Origin: Clostridia bacterium
GTDB taxonomy: Bacteria > Bacillota > Clostridia > Christensenellales > Borkfalkiaceae
Assembly: GCA_029054485.1 (NCBI GenBank)
Contig: JAIDFD010000102.1
Span: 1 to 12,083 of the forward strand
Length of the DNA stretch: 12,083 nucleotides
Reading direction: 5' to 3'
Below are positions 1 through 6,093 of the stretch, one piece after another (within the stretch, counting starts at the first letter, position 1; every line of letters starts with the position of its first letter). The position numbers and the translations under genes are program-made. The notes beneath the pieces are model-generated. The model was not told the DNA's origin. It saw nothing but the letters and a program-made list of their open reading frames with translations, and did not search any database.

Positions 1-8
1 AAATTAGA

Positions 9-37
9 TTGAAAATATCAAAAAGGTGTGCTATACT
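9..37 (+). promoter_or_regulatory. Sigma-A-type promoter for the M18 aminopeptidase gene
   Basis: TTGAAA at 9-14 and TATACT at 32-37 are separated by 17 bases, which is the optimal spacing for a housekeeping promoter. Transcription would start near position 44, leaving a leader of roughly 35 bases before the ATG at 78. Only one half-site resembling a CtsR operator (agtcaa, 42-47) is present, so no heat-shock control is claimed. Confidence 0.7.
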
Positions 38-77
38 TTAAAAGTCAATAAAATACAGGACAAAAAAAGGAGAAATT

Positions 78-1445
78 ATGGATTTGAAATACAACCGTAA
101 AAACGTATATAAAGAGGCGGACGGAAACGAGCTTGAAAAAATTTACGCCTTTTCCGAAGGCTACAAAAAGTTTTTGGATAACTCCAAAACCGAGCGCGAC
201 GCTTCCGAACAGGCTAAAATTCTTGCCGAAGAAAACGGCTTTAAGCCTTTCAGCTTTTCCGAAAAACTTAAAGCGGGCGACAAGAGATACTTCATCAACA
301 GGGGCAAAAATATCTTCCTTATCAAGGTAGGTAAAAAGGACGTATCAAAAGACGGCGTGAGAATTATGGTCGCGCACGTTGACTCGCCGAGACTTGATTT
401 AAAACCCAATCCCGTATTCGAAGAGGCGGGGCTTTGCTATCTCAAAACCCACTACTACGGCGGAATTAAAAAGTACCAGTGGACGGCAATGCCTCTCGCT
501 TTGCACGGCGTGGTTATGCTCCCCGGCGGCGTTAAAAAGGACGTCTGCGTAGGCGAGGACGAGGACGATCCCGTTTTCTACATCACAGACCTTTTACCCC
601 ATCTTGCCGCTGAGCAGAGCACCAAGCCCATGAACAAGGCAATAGAGGGTGAGAGCCTCAACGCGATTATCGGCGGACTTCCCGCAGTGGGCGATGAGGA
701 CGACAAAGAAAGCGTAAAGACCGCGGTTTTGACGCTGCTCAATAAAAAGTACGGCATTACCGAAGTTGACTTCCAGTGTTCCGAGCTTTGTTTCGTTCCC
801 GCAGGCAAGGCGCGCGACGTCGGTTTCGATAAGGCGTTAATCGCCGCTTACGGTCACGATGACAAGGTCTGCGCTTACCCTGAAATGAAAGCTATTTTCG
901 ACACCAAGTCGGACAGAACGGTTATTGCTGTGTTTGCCGACAAGGAAGAGGTAGGCAGCAACGGCACCACGGGTATGCAGTCAAAAGTCATCTGCGACGT
1001 TATTGACACCATTGCAAATTCTTTCGGCGTTAATCCCATAGAAGTAAGATACAACTCTAAGTGCATTTCGGCGGACGTTACCGCAGGCTACGACCCCGCA
1101 TACGCTTCGTCTTTTGAAAAGCGCAACACAACCTTTATAAACTGCGGCGCGGCGGTGTCCAAATATACGGGCGCTCGCGGTAAGTCATCGTCAAACGATG
1201 CGGACGCGGAGTATATGGGCTATATACGCGACATATTCGACAAGGACGGCGTTTACTGGCAGACGGGCGAGCTGGGCGCAATCGATATAGGCGGCGGCGG
1301 CACCGTTGCAATGTTCATTGCAAATCTCGGTATCGATACCGTCGACGTGGGTGTTCCCGTGCTTTCGATGCACGCGCCTTACGAGCTGATTTCAAAGGCG
1401 GATATTTACTCGCTTTACAAAGCCTGCCTTGCATTCTGCAAATAA
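78..1445 (+). CDS. apeA: M18 family metallo-aminopeptidase (aminopeptidase 1 type)
   Basis: Predicted cytosolic zinc aminopeptidase of peptidase family M18 that removes N-terminal residues from peptides, probably finishing the breakdown of peptides released by ATP-dependent proteases. The 455 residues match the usual length of the bacterial aminopeptidase 1 branch. Recognisable family blocks are VAHVDSPRLDLKPNP (98-112, likely metal ligand H100), KTHYYGGIKKYQW (123-135), GEDEDDPVF (159-167), YGHDDK (258-263, D261), ADKEEVGSNGT (287-297, E290/E291), SADVTAGYDP (331-340, D333) and MHAPYE (431-436, H432), so the metal site appears complete. There is no signal peptide. The start is supported by AAGGAG at 67-72, five bases before the ATG. 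The gene is monocistronic: it has its own promoter and a strong terminator. Family assignment is confident; the symbol follows naming of the aminopeptidase 1 subgroup and the physiological substrate is unknown. Confidence 0.93.
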   Translation: MDLKYNRKNVYKEADGNELEKIYAFSEGYKKFLDNSKTERDASEQAKILAEENGFKPFSFSEKLKAGDKRYFINRGKNIFLIKVGKKDVSKDGVRIMVAHVDSPRLDLKPNPVFEEAGLCYLKTHYYGGIKKYQWTAMPLALHGVVMLPGGVKKDVCVGEDEDDPVFYITDLLPHLAAEQSTKPMNKAIEGESLNAIIGGLPAVGDEDDKESVKTAVLTLLNKKYGITEVDFQCSELCFVPAGKARDVGFDKALIAAYGHDDKVCAYPEMKAIFDTKSDRTVIAVFADKEEVGSNGTTGMQSKVICDVIDTIANSFGVNPIEVRYNSKCISADVTAGYDPAYASSFEKRNTTFINCGAAVSKYTGARGKSSSNDADAEYMGYIRDIFDKDGVYWQTGELGAIDIGGGGTVAMFIANLGIDTVDVGVPVLSMHAPYELISKADIYSLYKACLAFCK

Positions 1446-1479
1446 CAAGCCGTACCTATAAATTAATTTTGCGTTCAAA

Positions 1480-1509
1480 AAAAGGATGTGCTGAACTGCA
1501 CATCCTTTT
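1480..1509. terminator. Bidirectional rho-independent terminator
   Basis: A perfect 12-bp stem (AAAAGGATGTGC at 1480-1491 with GCACATCCTTTT at 1498-1509) encloses the six-base loop TGAACT. On the + strand it is followed by TTTTAATTTT, ending the aminopeptidase transcript. On the - strand it is followed by seven T residues (complement of 1477-1483), ending the convergent small membrane-protein gene whose stop codon lies ten bases away. It thus insulates two converging transcription units. Confidence 0.9.
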
Positions 1510-1519
1510 AATTTTATAT

Positions 1520-1834
1520 TTACTCTTTCAATTCTTCTAGTTTTGCTTGCAACTTTTCTCTTTTGGCTTGTATTCGACGTTCTCGTTTTTCGTTTGCTAA
1601 TTTTTCACGTTCCTCTTTTGAAATTGAAAAATCATTTTTTAAAACGTATATAAATGCAAAAATACTAAATCCTGTCAACGCAAAGAATAGCAGCATAGCT
1701 ATGACCGCAGTTATTGGATTATGGTGCAATATAATCCAAGCTATTGTACCACATAAAAATAAAATACTAAAAGCAGCATTCTCAATTACCAATAACCCCA
1801 ATATTGCTAAAACAAAATTTCTTTTCTTTTTCAT
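1520..1834 (-). CDS. Small two-helix membrane protein with charged coiled-coil tail, unknown function
   Basis: I do not recognise a family. The 104-residue product begins MKKKRN, then has two hydrophobic stretches (about 8-36 and 41-64) that should span the membrane as a hairpin. A strongly charged Lys/Glu/Arg-rich segment (71-104) is probably helical or coiled-coil and lies in the cytoplasm with the N terminus. The gene is visibly AT-richer than every neighbour and favours A/T-ending codons, suggesting more recent acquisition or weak codon selection. It has its own promoter and shares a terminator with the converging aminopeptidase gene. No Shine-Dalgarno sequence precedes the ATG, and the predicted transcription start coincides with the ATG, so translation may be leaderless. 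The opposite strand also has a 93-codon open frame, but it lacks a promoter and ribosome binding site. The gene is probably real; its role is unknown. Confidence 0.68.
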   Translation of the reverse strand: MKKKRNFVLAILGLLVIENAAFSILFLCGTIAWIILHHNPITAVIAMLLFFALTGFSIFAFIYVLKNDFSISKEEREKLANEKRERRIQAKREKLQAKLEELKE

Positions 1835-1840
1835 AAAAAC

Positions 1841-1869
1841 ATAGTATCGCGTAGATTTTTATTTGTCAA
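1841..1869 (-). promoter_or_regulatory. Promoter for the small membrane-protein gene
   Basis: Reading the minus strand, a perfect -35 TTGACA (complement of 1864-1869) is followed after 17 bases by TACTAT (complement of 1841-1846). Only six bases (gttttt) separate the -10 box from the ATG at 1834, which places the predicted start of transcription on the first base of the start codon. Confidence 0.7.
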
Positions 1870-1895
1870 GTGTAAATCAAATTCGCATTTATTGC

Positions 1896-3125
1896 TTAGT
1901 TTTTAATTCTTACCGAGTAGACGTCGGAAAGACGTTCGCGGACGAACAGTCTGTATTTTTTGCCAGCCGATTCAAACAGAACGTAAACCCTTGTGTTCGT
2001 AGCCGTTGCAACCGTGCAAAGCCCTTCGGACATGGAGGGGATAGAGTAGTCGGCTTTTATCATTTCTTCATCGTTTTTATCTAATGTGTACAAATTGATA
2101 TCCGCATAGTATCCCGCGCCCGTAGTCTGTTTTATACCGTTATATTGAAAACTTGTAAAAGTTGACGCGCTTGCAGTGACTTTTGTTTTGTCGTAAAGGG
2201 TAATGTGTGAGTTTGCAAGTCCGTAGCTCTGCGAAAGAACGATATTGCTTCCCGCAATCGCCACGCCCTGAACCTGCTCGGGTATGGAATAAATTTTGTC
2301 TATTCTCGGAACATAATCGGTTAAATTCAAGCTTGAACTTAAAGCGACGAGTCCGTACTCTGAAGAAGAGTCGGAAGATACCGAGTACTCGTACATAAAC
2401 GCGTAGTTTTTATAGTTGTTAGGGGTCAAAAGGTGGTGGGTAGAATCCGTTTCGTAATTCCCCTTGCGGTAAAATTCGCCTACATAAAGTTTGTCGTAGG
2501 AAAGGGAAGAGTAATTGGGGTCATCGTAATAATAGCAGAAACTCGCACTGCAATTTGCATTGAACGTTGCGGTGAAGTTAATCGCGCGGTCAACGTTGCC
2601 ATTTTCATCGGCTACTTTTCCAAGCGCCTTTTCGATAATTTCGGTTGCGGTGTTGGTGTAGTCGTTACCTTCGTACAAAGACGACTTTGCAACGAACACG
2701 GTGTTTTCACCTGTAACCCAGACGACTGAGCCGTTGTTGTTTGCCGCAATTCCGCCGCAGTGACCTTTATAGTCGGTACCGTCGACGTTTTTCATTGTGA
2801 CGTAGCCGATATAACCCGTGTCGCCGCCCGTAACGTATATGCGGGAAGGCGAGCCGTCAACCATATAAGCGGTGATAAAAAAGTACTGCTGTTTTTTTGA
2901 AATTATCACGCCCTCATCGTCTTTCAGGTCGTACGCAATTTCGCAGTTGCCCATACCCTGCGGCACAGCGCCATCGCCGAGACCGGGGATTGCAAACTCT
3001 TTTGAAAAGTTTTTTTCAAAGTCCTCGTACTTGTCCGCAAAGAACCATACGCCGAGGAAAATGAACAGCGCGACAAAAAATGAAATTACAACCGTGAGCG
3101 AAATTAAAAGTTTCTTATGTTTCAT
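1896..3125 (-). CDS. Membrane-anchored extracytoplasmic protein, possibly beta-propeller, unknown function
   Basis: A 409-residue protein with a basic N terminus and one hydrophobic segment (about 6-29) that is either an uncleaved anchor or a signal peptide. No lipobox cysteine follows it. The rest is rich in Tyr, Ser, Thr, Asn and Gly with alternating beta-strand-like segments, as expected outside the membrane. Stretches such as 100-146 (GDTGYIGYV through a GSVVWVTGE segment), 282-312 (PEQVQGVAIAG then IVLSQSYG) and 363-394 (PSMSEGL then VYVLFESAGKKYR) look like successive blades of a propeller fold. That is an inference from pattern, not a family match. Cysteines lie at 61, 123, 192, 197 and 370. 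It has its own promoter, no Shine-Dalgarno sequence, and no obvious terminator before the next promoter at 1869. It could bind a carbohydrate, peptide or wall component. Confidence 0.8.
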   Translation of the reverse strand: MKHKKLLISLTVVISFFVALFIFLGVWFFADKYEDFEKNFSKEFAIPGLGDGAVPQGMGNCEIAYDLKDDEGVIISKKQQYFFITAYMVDGSPSRIYVTGGDTGYIGYVTMKNVDGTDYKGHCGGIAANNNGSVVWVTGENTVFVAKSSLYEGNDYTNTATEIIEKALGKVADENGNVDRAINFTATFNANCSASFCYYYDDPNYSSLSYDKLYVGEFYRKGNYETDSTHHLLTPNNYKNYAFMYEYSVSSDSSSEYGLVALSSSLNLTDYVPRIDKIYSIPEQVQGVAIAGSNIVLSQSYGLANSHITLYDKTKVTASASTFTSFQYNGIKQTTGAGYYADINLYTLDKNDEEMIKADYSIPSMSEGLCTVATATNTRVYVLFESAGKKYRLFVRERLSDVYSVRIKN

Positions 3126-3131
3126 AGCTTT

Positions 3132-3160
3132 ATTTTACCAAATGTTTCTTAAAAATGCAA
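3132..3160 (-). promoter_or_regulatory. Promoter for the membrane-anchored propeller-like protein
   Basis: On the minus strand TTGCAT (complement of 3155-3160) and TAAAAT (complement of 3132-3137) are 17 bases apart. Exactly six bases (aaagct) separate the -10 box from the ATG at 3125, the same geometry as the promoter at 1841-1869. This predicts an mRNA beginning at or within a base or two of the start codon. Confidence 0.62.
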
Positions 3161-3167
3161 TTATATT

Positions 3168-3199
3168 AAGCCGCCGCAGATTAATATCTGCGGCGGCTT
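3168..3199 (-). terminator. Strong terminator hairpin at the end of the rqcH operon
   Basis: A perfect 14-bp GC-rich stem (AAGCCGCCGCAGAT at 3168-3181 with its complement at 3186-3199) has the four-base loop TAAT. In the minus direction it lies just after the stop codon of the last operon gene (3205) and is followed by an A/T-rich tail (TTAATATAATT) rather than a pure T-run. The very stable stem should compensate. It separates the four-gene operon from the promoter at 3132-3160. Confidence 0.78.
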
Positions 3200-3204
3200 T
3201 AAAA

Positions 3205-3564
3205 TCAGCCGAAAATTCCTTTCAATATAAGACCGAATATAAAGGTTGCCGCCGCGCCGATAAAGGCGAGGACTATCCTGAAAGTTATATCGCGCTGTTT
3301 CTGCTTCGCGCTCCGCTTAAAATTGAAGCCGCTTTCTTTCAGGCTGATGACGTACATTTTTTCGCCCTTTCGTTCGGAAGTAATCAAATCGAAATAACCG
3401 TCGGTTTTTAAATCGTTTAAAATTCCGTCTATTAAATCGGGCGAGTATTTCTTTTTTGCGGGCAGAACGGACAGAATATCGAGCGGTGAAATAAGGCAGC
3501 CGTCTGTGCCATCGCAAAGACTATACACTGCCGACATAACTTCGTTTTCGTTTTTGGAAAGCAT
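3205..3564 (-). CDS. Tail-anchored small protein with winged-helix-like cytoplasmic domain (copy 2)
   Basis: The 119-residue product has a soluble N-terminal region (1-90) and one C-terminal hydrophobic segment (about 94-118), the layout of a tail-anchored protein facing the cytoplasm. I do not recognise a named family. Residues 44-75 (IDGILNDLKTDGYFDLITS, then KGEKMYVISL) resemble the recognition helix plus wing of a winged-helix fold. They align with residues 43-71 of the preceding gene (LDRALTLLKEGGYIDV, then GDLFCIAPL). The two genes have identical length and the same topology, so they look like an old tandem duplication. A basic stretch (KRSAKQKQR, 83-91) sits just before the membrane segment. 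The start lies three bases after the stop of the upstream gene with only a weak ribosome binding site, so translational coupling is likely. It ends the operon just before a strong hairpin. Confidence 0.8.
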   Translation of the reverse strand: MLSKNENEVMSAVYSLCDGTDGCLISPLDILSVLPAKKKYSPDLIDGILNDLKTDGYFDLITSERKGEKMYVISLKESGFNFKRSAKQKQRDITFRIVLAFIGAAATFIFGLILKGIFG

Positions 3565-3567
3565 CTT

Positions 3568-3927
3568 TTACACCAGCGCAAAAATAAGCGAAATTATAAG
3601 GCTTCCCAGCATACCGCCCAAAAAGGCGGAAGCGAAGGTAAAATTAATTTTACGCTTTGGCGCCTCGTCCATATCTTCCGCGTCCTCGGCGGGTTCTTCC
3701 TCGATATACTCTTTCAAAGGAGCAATGCAAAAAAGGTCGCCGCGCGAGTACTTGACGTCGATATAGCCGCCCTCTTTCAAAAGGGTCAAAGCCCTGTCAA
3801 GCCGTTCGCCGCTTTCATCGCCGTCCGGGAAACAATCATAAAATTCGTCCTCGGCAATAACTACATACCGCCCTGAAGGGCTTAAACTGTTAATTTTGTC
3901 GAGTACCGCTCCGCAAATCTTGTCCAT
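3568..3927 (-). CDS. Tail-anchored small protein with winged-helix-like cytoplasmic domain (copy 1)
   Basis: A 119-residue protein with a soluble N-terminal part, an acidic linker (about 74-89, EEEPAEDAEDMDE) and a C-terminal membrane segment (about 94-119) preceded by KRK. The core at 43-71 has the helix-turn-strand pattern of a winged-helix wing region and matches the downstream gene, which has the same length and topology; I infer paralogy. The linkers differ in charge (acidic here, basic in the other copy), suggesting the copies have diverged in partner or function. The ATG is preceded immediately by an in-frame TAA, so no longer start exists. There is no good Shine-Dalgarno sequence in the 46-base gap after the upstream gene, which also holds an imperfect GGTAT/ATACC inverted repeat. 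It could be a membrane-tethered regulator or an assembly factor; DNA binding is not shown. Confidence 0.8.
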   Translation of the reverse strand: MDKICGAVLDKINSLSPSGRYVVIAEDEFYDCFPDGDESGERLDRALTLLKEGGYIDVKYSRGDLFCIAPLKEYIEEEPAEDAEDMDEAPKRKINFTFASAFLGGMLGSLIISLIFALV

Positions 3928-3973
3928 TTATATTAATAATGGTATCTTTTTACGGTTTTTATACCTATAAGCT

Positions 3974-4270
3974 TCAAACTGCCGACCAGATTATTCCGCC
4001 GATAAAAAGCGCAACGGGCAGGGCGAGGGTGACGTATGAACAGATAATTATGATTTTGAGATTTTTAAAGTTGTTTTTCTTTTTCTGAATATTAGCAAAG
4101 GTCAGTGCGCCCAGCGCGAGCAGGACGGAGGCGATTAAAAGATAAATTCCCGCCGCCGAAAAAACGAGCGCCAAAACAAAGGTAATAAGCGCCGCCGCGG
4201 CAAGCCCTACCGCGATATAGGCAAAAGTCTTGCCCGTGTAAGGAATTTCGGGTTTTCCCTCTTTTTTCAT
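3974..4270 (-). CDS. Small three-helix membrane protein, unknown function
   Basis: A 98-residue protein with a short polar N terminus (MKKEGKPEIPYTGK) and three hydrophobic segments at about 15-37, 39-59 and 74-95. A Lys/Asn-rich loop (KKKNNFKNLK, 63-72) between the second and third helices is probably cytoplasmic. I do not recognise a family. Its start codon overlaps the rqcH stop codon in the arrangement ATGA, and a strong ribosome binding site lies inside the end of rqcH, so the two are translationally coupled and certainly co-transcribed. The context suggests either a function linked to RqcH or simple operon membership; nothing in the sequence decides this. Confidence 0.8.
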   Translation of the reverse strand: MKKEGKPEIPYTGKTFAYIAVGLAAAALITFVLALVFSAAGIYLLIASVLLALGALTFANIQKKKNNFKNLKIIIICSYVTLALPVALFIGGIIWSAV

Positions 4271-5934
4271 AAGTCCTCCTTTAAAAGTTCTCTGTGTGCG
4301 TCCGGTTCGGCGAGCGCCGTTTTATAGTCGGTGTAAATCACAAACCCCGCGTCCGTCTTGGGCGGTTTTTTTACAAACTTCTTTTTAACGTAGTCCACGG
4401 GGATTTTAGCGCCCTCGCGCCCGTCGGAGTAGTAGGCGCAGATTTCCGCCGCGGTTTTGATAACGCCGTCCGCAACTTCCCGTCCGTCTGTGATAATTGC
4501 AACGTGCGAAGAGTGGTACTTTTGCGTGTGAAGCCAGATATCGTCCTGCGCAAGCGATTTTGTCAGTCTCTCGTTTTGCAGGTTGTTGCGCCCCGCAATA
4601 ATTTTAAAACCTCTAAACTCATACGTCCTGTAAGGGGTAACCGCCGTCTTTTTGTTCTTGGTTTTCACCGCCTTGATAAAGCCGAGCTGAACAAGCTCTT
4701 CCGAAATTTCTTCCAGATCGCAAATCTCTTCCGCGGCGTTCAGGTGTGCTGAAATGGATTTGAGATAGTCAAGCTTTTTTTCTGCCTGTGCCTTTTGCTC
4801 GCTCACGCTTAAAAGGGTGCGTTTCAATTTAGCGTATTTTTTATAATACTTCTGCGCGTTCTGCGAAGGGGTGAGGGTCGGGTCAAGCTCTATTTTTATC
4901 CTGCCGCCCTCGGGGTCGTAATAGTTAATACATTCCAGCGTTTTCGCGCCGCGTTCTATGGCGTAGATGTTGGCGGTTATAAGCTCGCCTTTCAGCTTGA
5001 TTTTTTCCGCGCCCTCGCACTCCACGAGTTTTGAACTTATTTCCGCAAGCCGTTTTTCAACCTTTTTAATCTGTGCGCAAAGCGCGCTTTCGGCTTTGGT
5101 TTTCGCCGCCTGAAAGGTCTGCTTTTTATAAGTATAGGAGTAGTACGCAGCCTGCGCCTCTAAAATTGTTGAATAGCGCACTTGTTCATGCGAGCAGGAA
5201 CGCACCTTGAAATCGGCGGGTTCGCCGTTTAAAAAGGTTACGCAAGGGTCGGTTGTTTGTTCAAACAAATAGCCGTAAAGCTGTTCGGCGGTAAGATTTT
5301 CGCCAAGGCACTCAACTGCTTCCAAGGCGGTGGCGTAGGATATGCCCGTAATCCTGTCCGAGATAATTTTTGCCTTGTCTCCCTCGGTTTTCAAAACCTC
5401 TTTCAAAGCGGAAACGTCGTTCGGCAAAATCTTGTCCTGCGGTTCGGGCAGGGCGTATTTTACGCCGCCCAAAATCAGCCGCTTTGTGTTGTCGCCGATA
5501 GAAGTGGTTTTCAGTGCGCCGATTATCGTACCGTCCCCGCCGCAGAGCACCGCGTTGGAGTACTTGCCCATAATTTCAAAGTACAGCCGCATAACGGAAG
5601 AGGAAAAGTCGGATACGCATTTTAAATCGAAGTATATTATTCTTTCAAACCCGTGCTGTTTAATATCCAGAATTTCCGCGTTTTGCAGGTGCTTTCTCAA
5701 AAGCATACAATAATTGGGCGCAACCTGCGGTACGGGCTTTTCATCTTCTGAAAGGCTGAGCCTTGCCCCGCGCGCCGAAAGATTGGCGTCGAGTTTAACA
5801 TTGCCAGATCCGGTGTATATAATAAACGTAAGCTCTTCGCGCGCAGGCTGAACTATCCGTGAAATTTTGCCGTGGATAAGCTTTTCTTTCAGCTCTTTGG
5901 CAACGTATGAAATTGTAAAAGCGTCCTGCGGCAT
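4267..5934 (-). CDS. rqcH: RqcH (NFACT family) ribosome-associated quality-control factor
   Basis: Bacterial homologue of Rqc2/NEMF, once annotated as fibronectin-binding protein. It binds 50S subunits blocked with peptidyl-tRNA and recruits tRNA-Ala to add C-terminal alanine tails that mark the chain for proteolysis (family knowledge). Counting from the ATG at 5934 gives 555 residues. The NFACT-N domain opens with DAFTISYVAKEL and holds LLRKHL (78-83). A long central coiled-coil region (about 275-400) includes the SQNAQKYYKKYAKLKR tip (357-372). The C-terminal NFACT-R domain has GRNNLQNERLT (448-458), DDIWLHTQ (464-471) and SSHV (475-478). The catalytically important Asp-Arg pair (D97/R98 of B. 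subtilis RqcH) appears as E97-R98. A longer frame starts at 5964 but has no ribosome binding site. The inner ATG has AAAGG eight bases upstream and restores family numbering, so I chose it. First gene of a four-gene operon. Confidence 0.93.
   Translation of the reverse strand: MPQDAFTISYVAKELKEKLIHGKISRIVQPAREELTFIIYTGSGNVKLDANLSARGARLSLSEDEKPVPQVAPNYCMLLRKHLQNAEILDIKQHGFERIIYFDLKCVSDFSSSVMRLYFEIMGKYSNAVLCGGDGTIIGALKTTSIGDNTKRLILGGVKYALPEPQDKILPNDVSALKEVLKTEGDKAKIISDRITGISYATALEAVECLGENLTAEQLYGYLFEQTTDPCVTFLNGEPADFKVRSCSHEQVRYSTILEAQAAYYSYTYKKQTFQAAKTKAESALCAQIKKVEKRLAEISSKLVECEGAEKIKLKGELITANIYAIERGAKTLECINYYDPEGGRIKIELDPTLTPSQNAQKYYKKYAKLKRTLLSVSEQKAQAEKKLDYLKSISAHLNAAEEICDLEEISEELVQLGFIKAVKTKNKKTAVTPYRTYEFRGFKIIAGRNNLQNERLTKSLAQDDIWLHTQKYHSSHVAIITDGREVADGVIKTAAEICAYYSDGREGAKIPVDYVKKKFVKKPPKTDAGFVIYTDYKTALAEPDAHRELLKEDL
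4275..4282 (-). promoter_or_regulatory. Strong ribosome binding site inside the 3' end of rqcH
   Basis: On the minus strand AAAGGAGG (complement of 4275-4282) lies four bases before the ATG at 4270. It overlaps the last codons of rqcH and fixes the start of the three-helix membrane protein. Confidence 0.85.
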
Positions 5935-5994
5935 ACAATTTACCTTTAAAAACTTTTTTACCATTATAAAACAAAAAAAAACAAAAGTAAATTG

Positions 5995-6022
5995 ATTATC
6001 CTTGCGGTAAAACGCTTTTCAA
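5995..6022 (-). promoter_or_regulatory. Promoter for the rqcH operon
   Basis: On the minus strand TTGAAA (complement of 6017-6022) and GATAAT (complement of 5995-6000) are 16 bases apart. Transcription would start near 5988, giving a leader of about 55 bases that contains a ten-base T-run before the inner start at 5934. The -35 box sits on the same bases as the -35 of the divergent tig promoter. Confidence 0.6.
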
Positions 6023-6044
6023 AACAAAACTATTATGATAGAAT
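6016..6044 (+). promoter_or_regulatory. Promoter for the tig-clpP transcription unit
   Basis: TTTTCA (6016-6021) and TAGAAT (6039-6044) are 17 bases apart, predicting transcription from about 6051. A second possible -10 (TATACT, 6044-6049) lies just downstream but lacks a good -35. No CIRCE element or paired CtsR heptads occur in this region, so expression looks housekeeping rather than classically heat-shock controlled. Confidence 0.5.
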
Positions 6045-6054
6045 ATACTTTGTA

Positions 6055-6069
6055 TAAATTTCAAATTTA
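6055..6069. repeat. Palindrome at the tig transcription start region
   Basis: TAAATTT and AAATTTA flank a single C (6062), making a perfect 15-base inverted repeat directly downstream of the predicted tig start site and upstream of the ribosome binding site (CAGGAG, 6077-6082). Its position would suit an operator, but palindromes this AT-rich also arise by chance. Confidence 0.4.
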
Positions 6070-6093
6070 AGACAAACAGGAGATTAATAAAAA

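Noticed and set aside
2872..3411. Plus-strand open frame of 179 codons
   Set aside because: It runs antisense across the N terminus of one gene, through a terminator hairpin and into the next gene, so it is a chance frame.
3928..3973. Separate promoter for the first tail-anchored gene in the 46-base gap
   Set aside because: TTGAAG and several AT-rich hexamers are present, but none gives a good -10 with 16-18 base spacing. Read-through from the rqcH promoter explains expression.
5935..5964. Ten extra N-terminal residues on RqcH from the upstream ATG
   Set aside because: That ATG follows a long T-run with no ribosome binding site, and the inner start restores the family numbering of the conserved E97-R98 pair.
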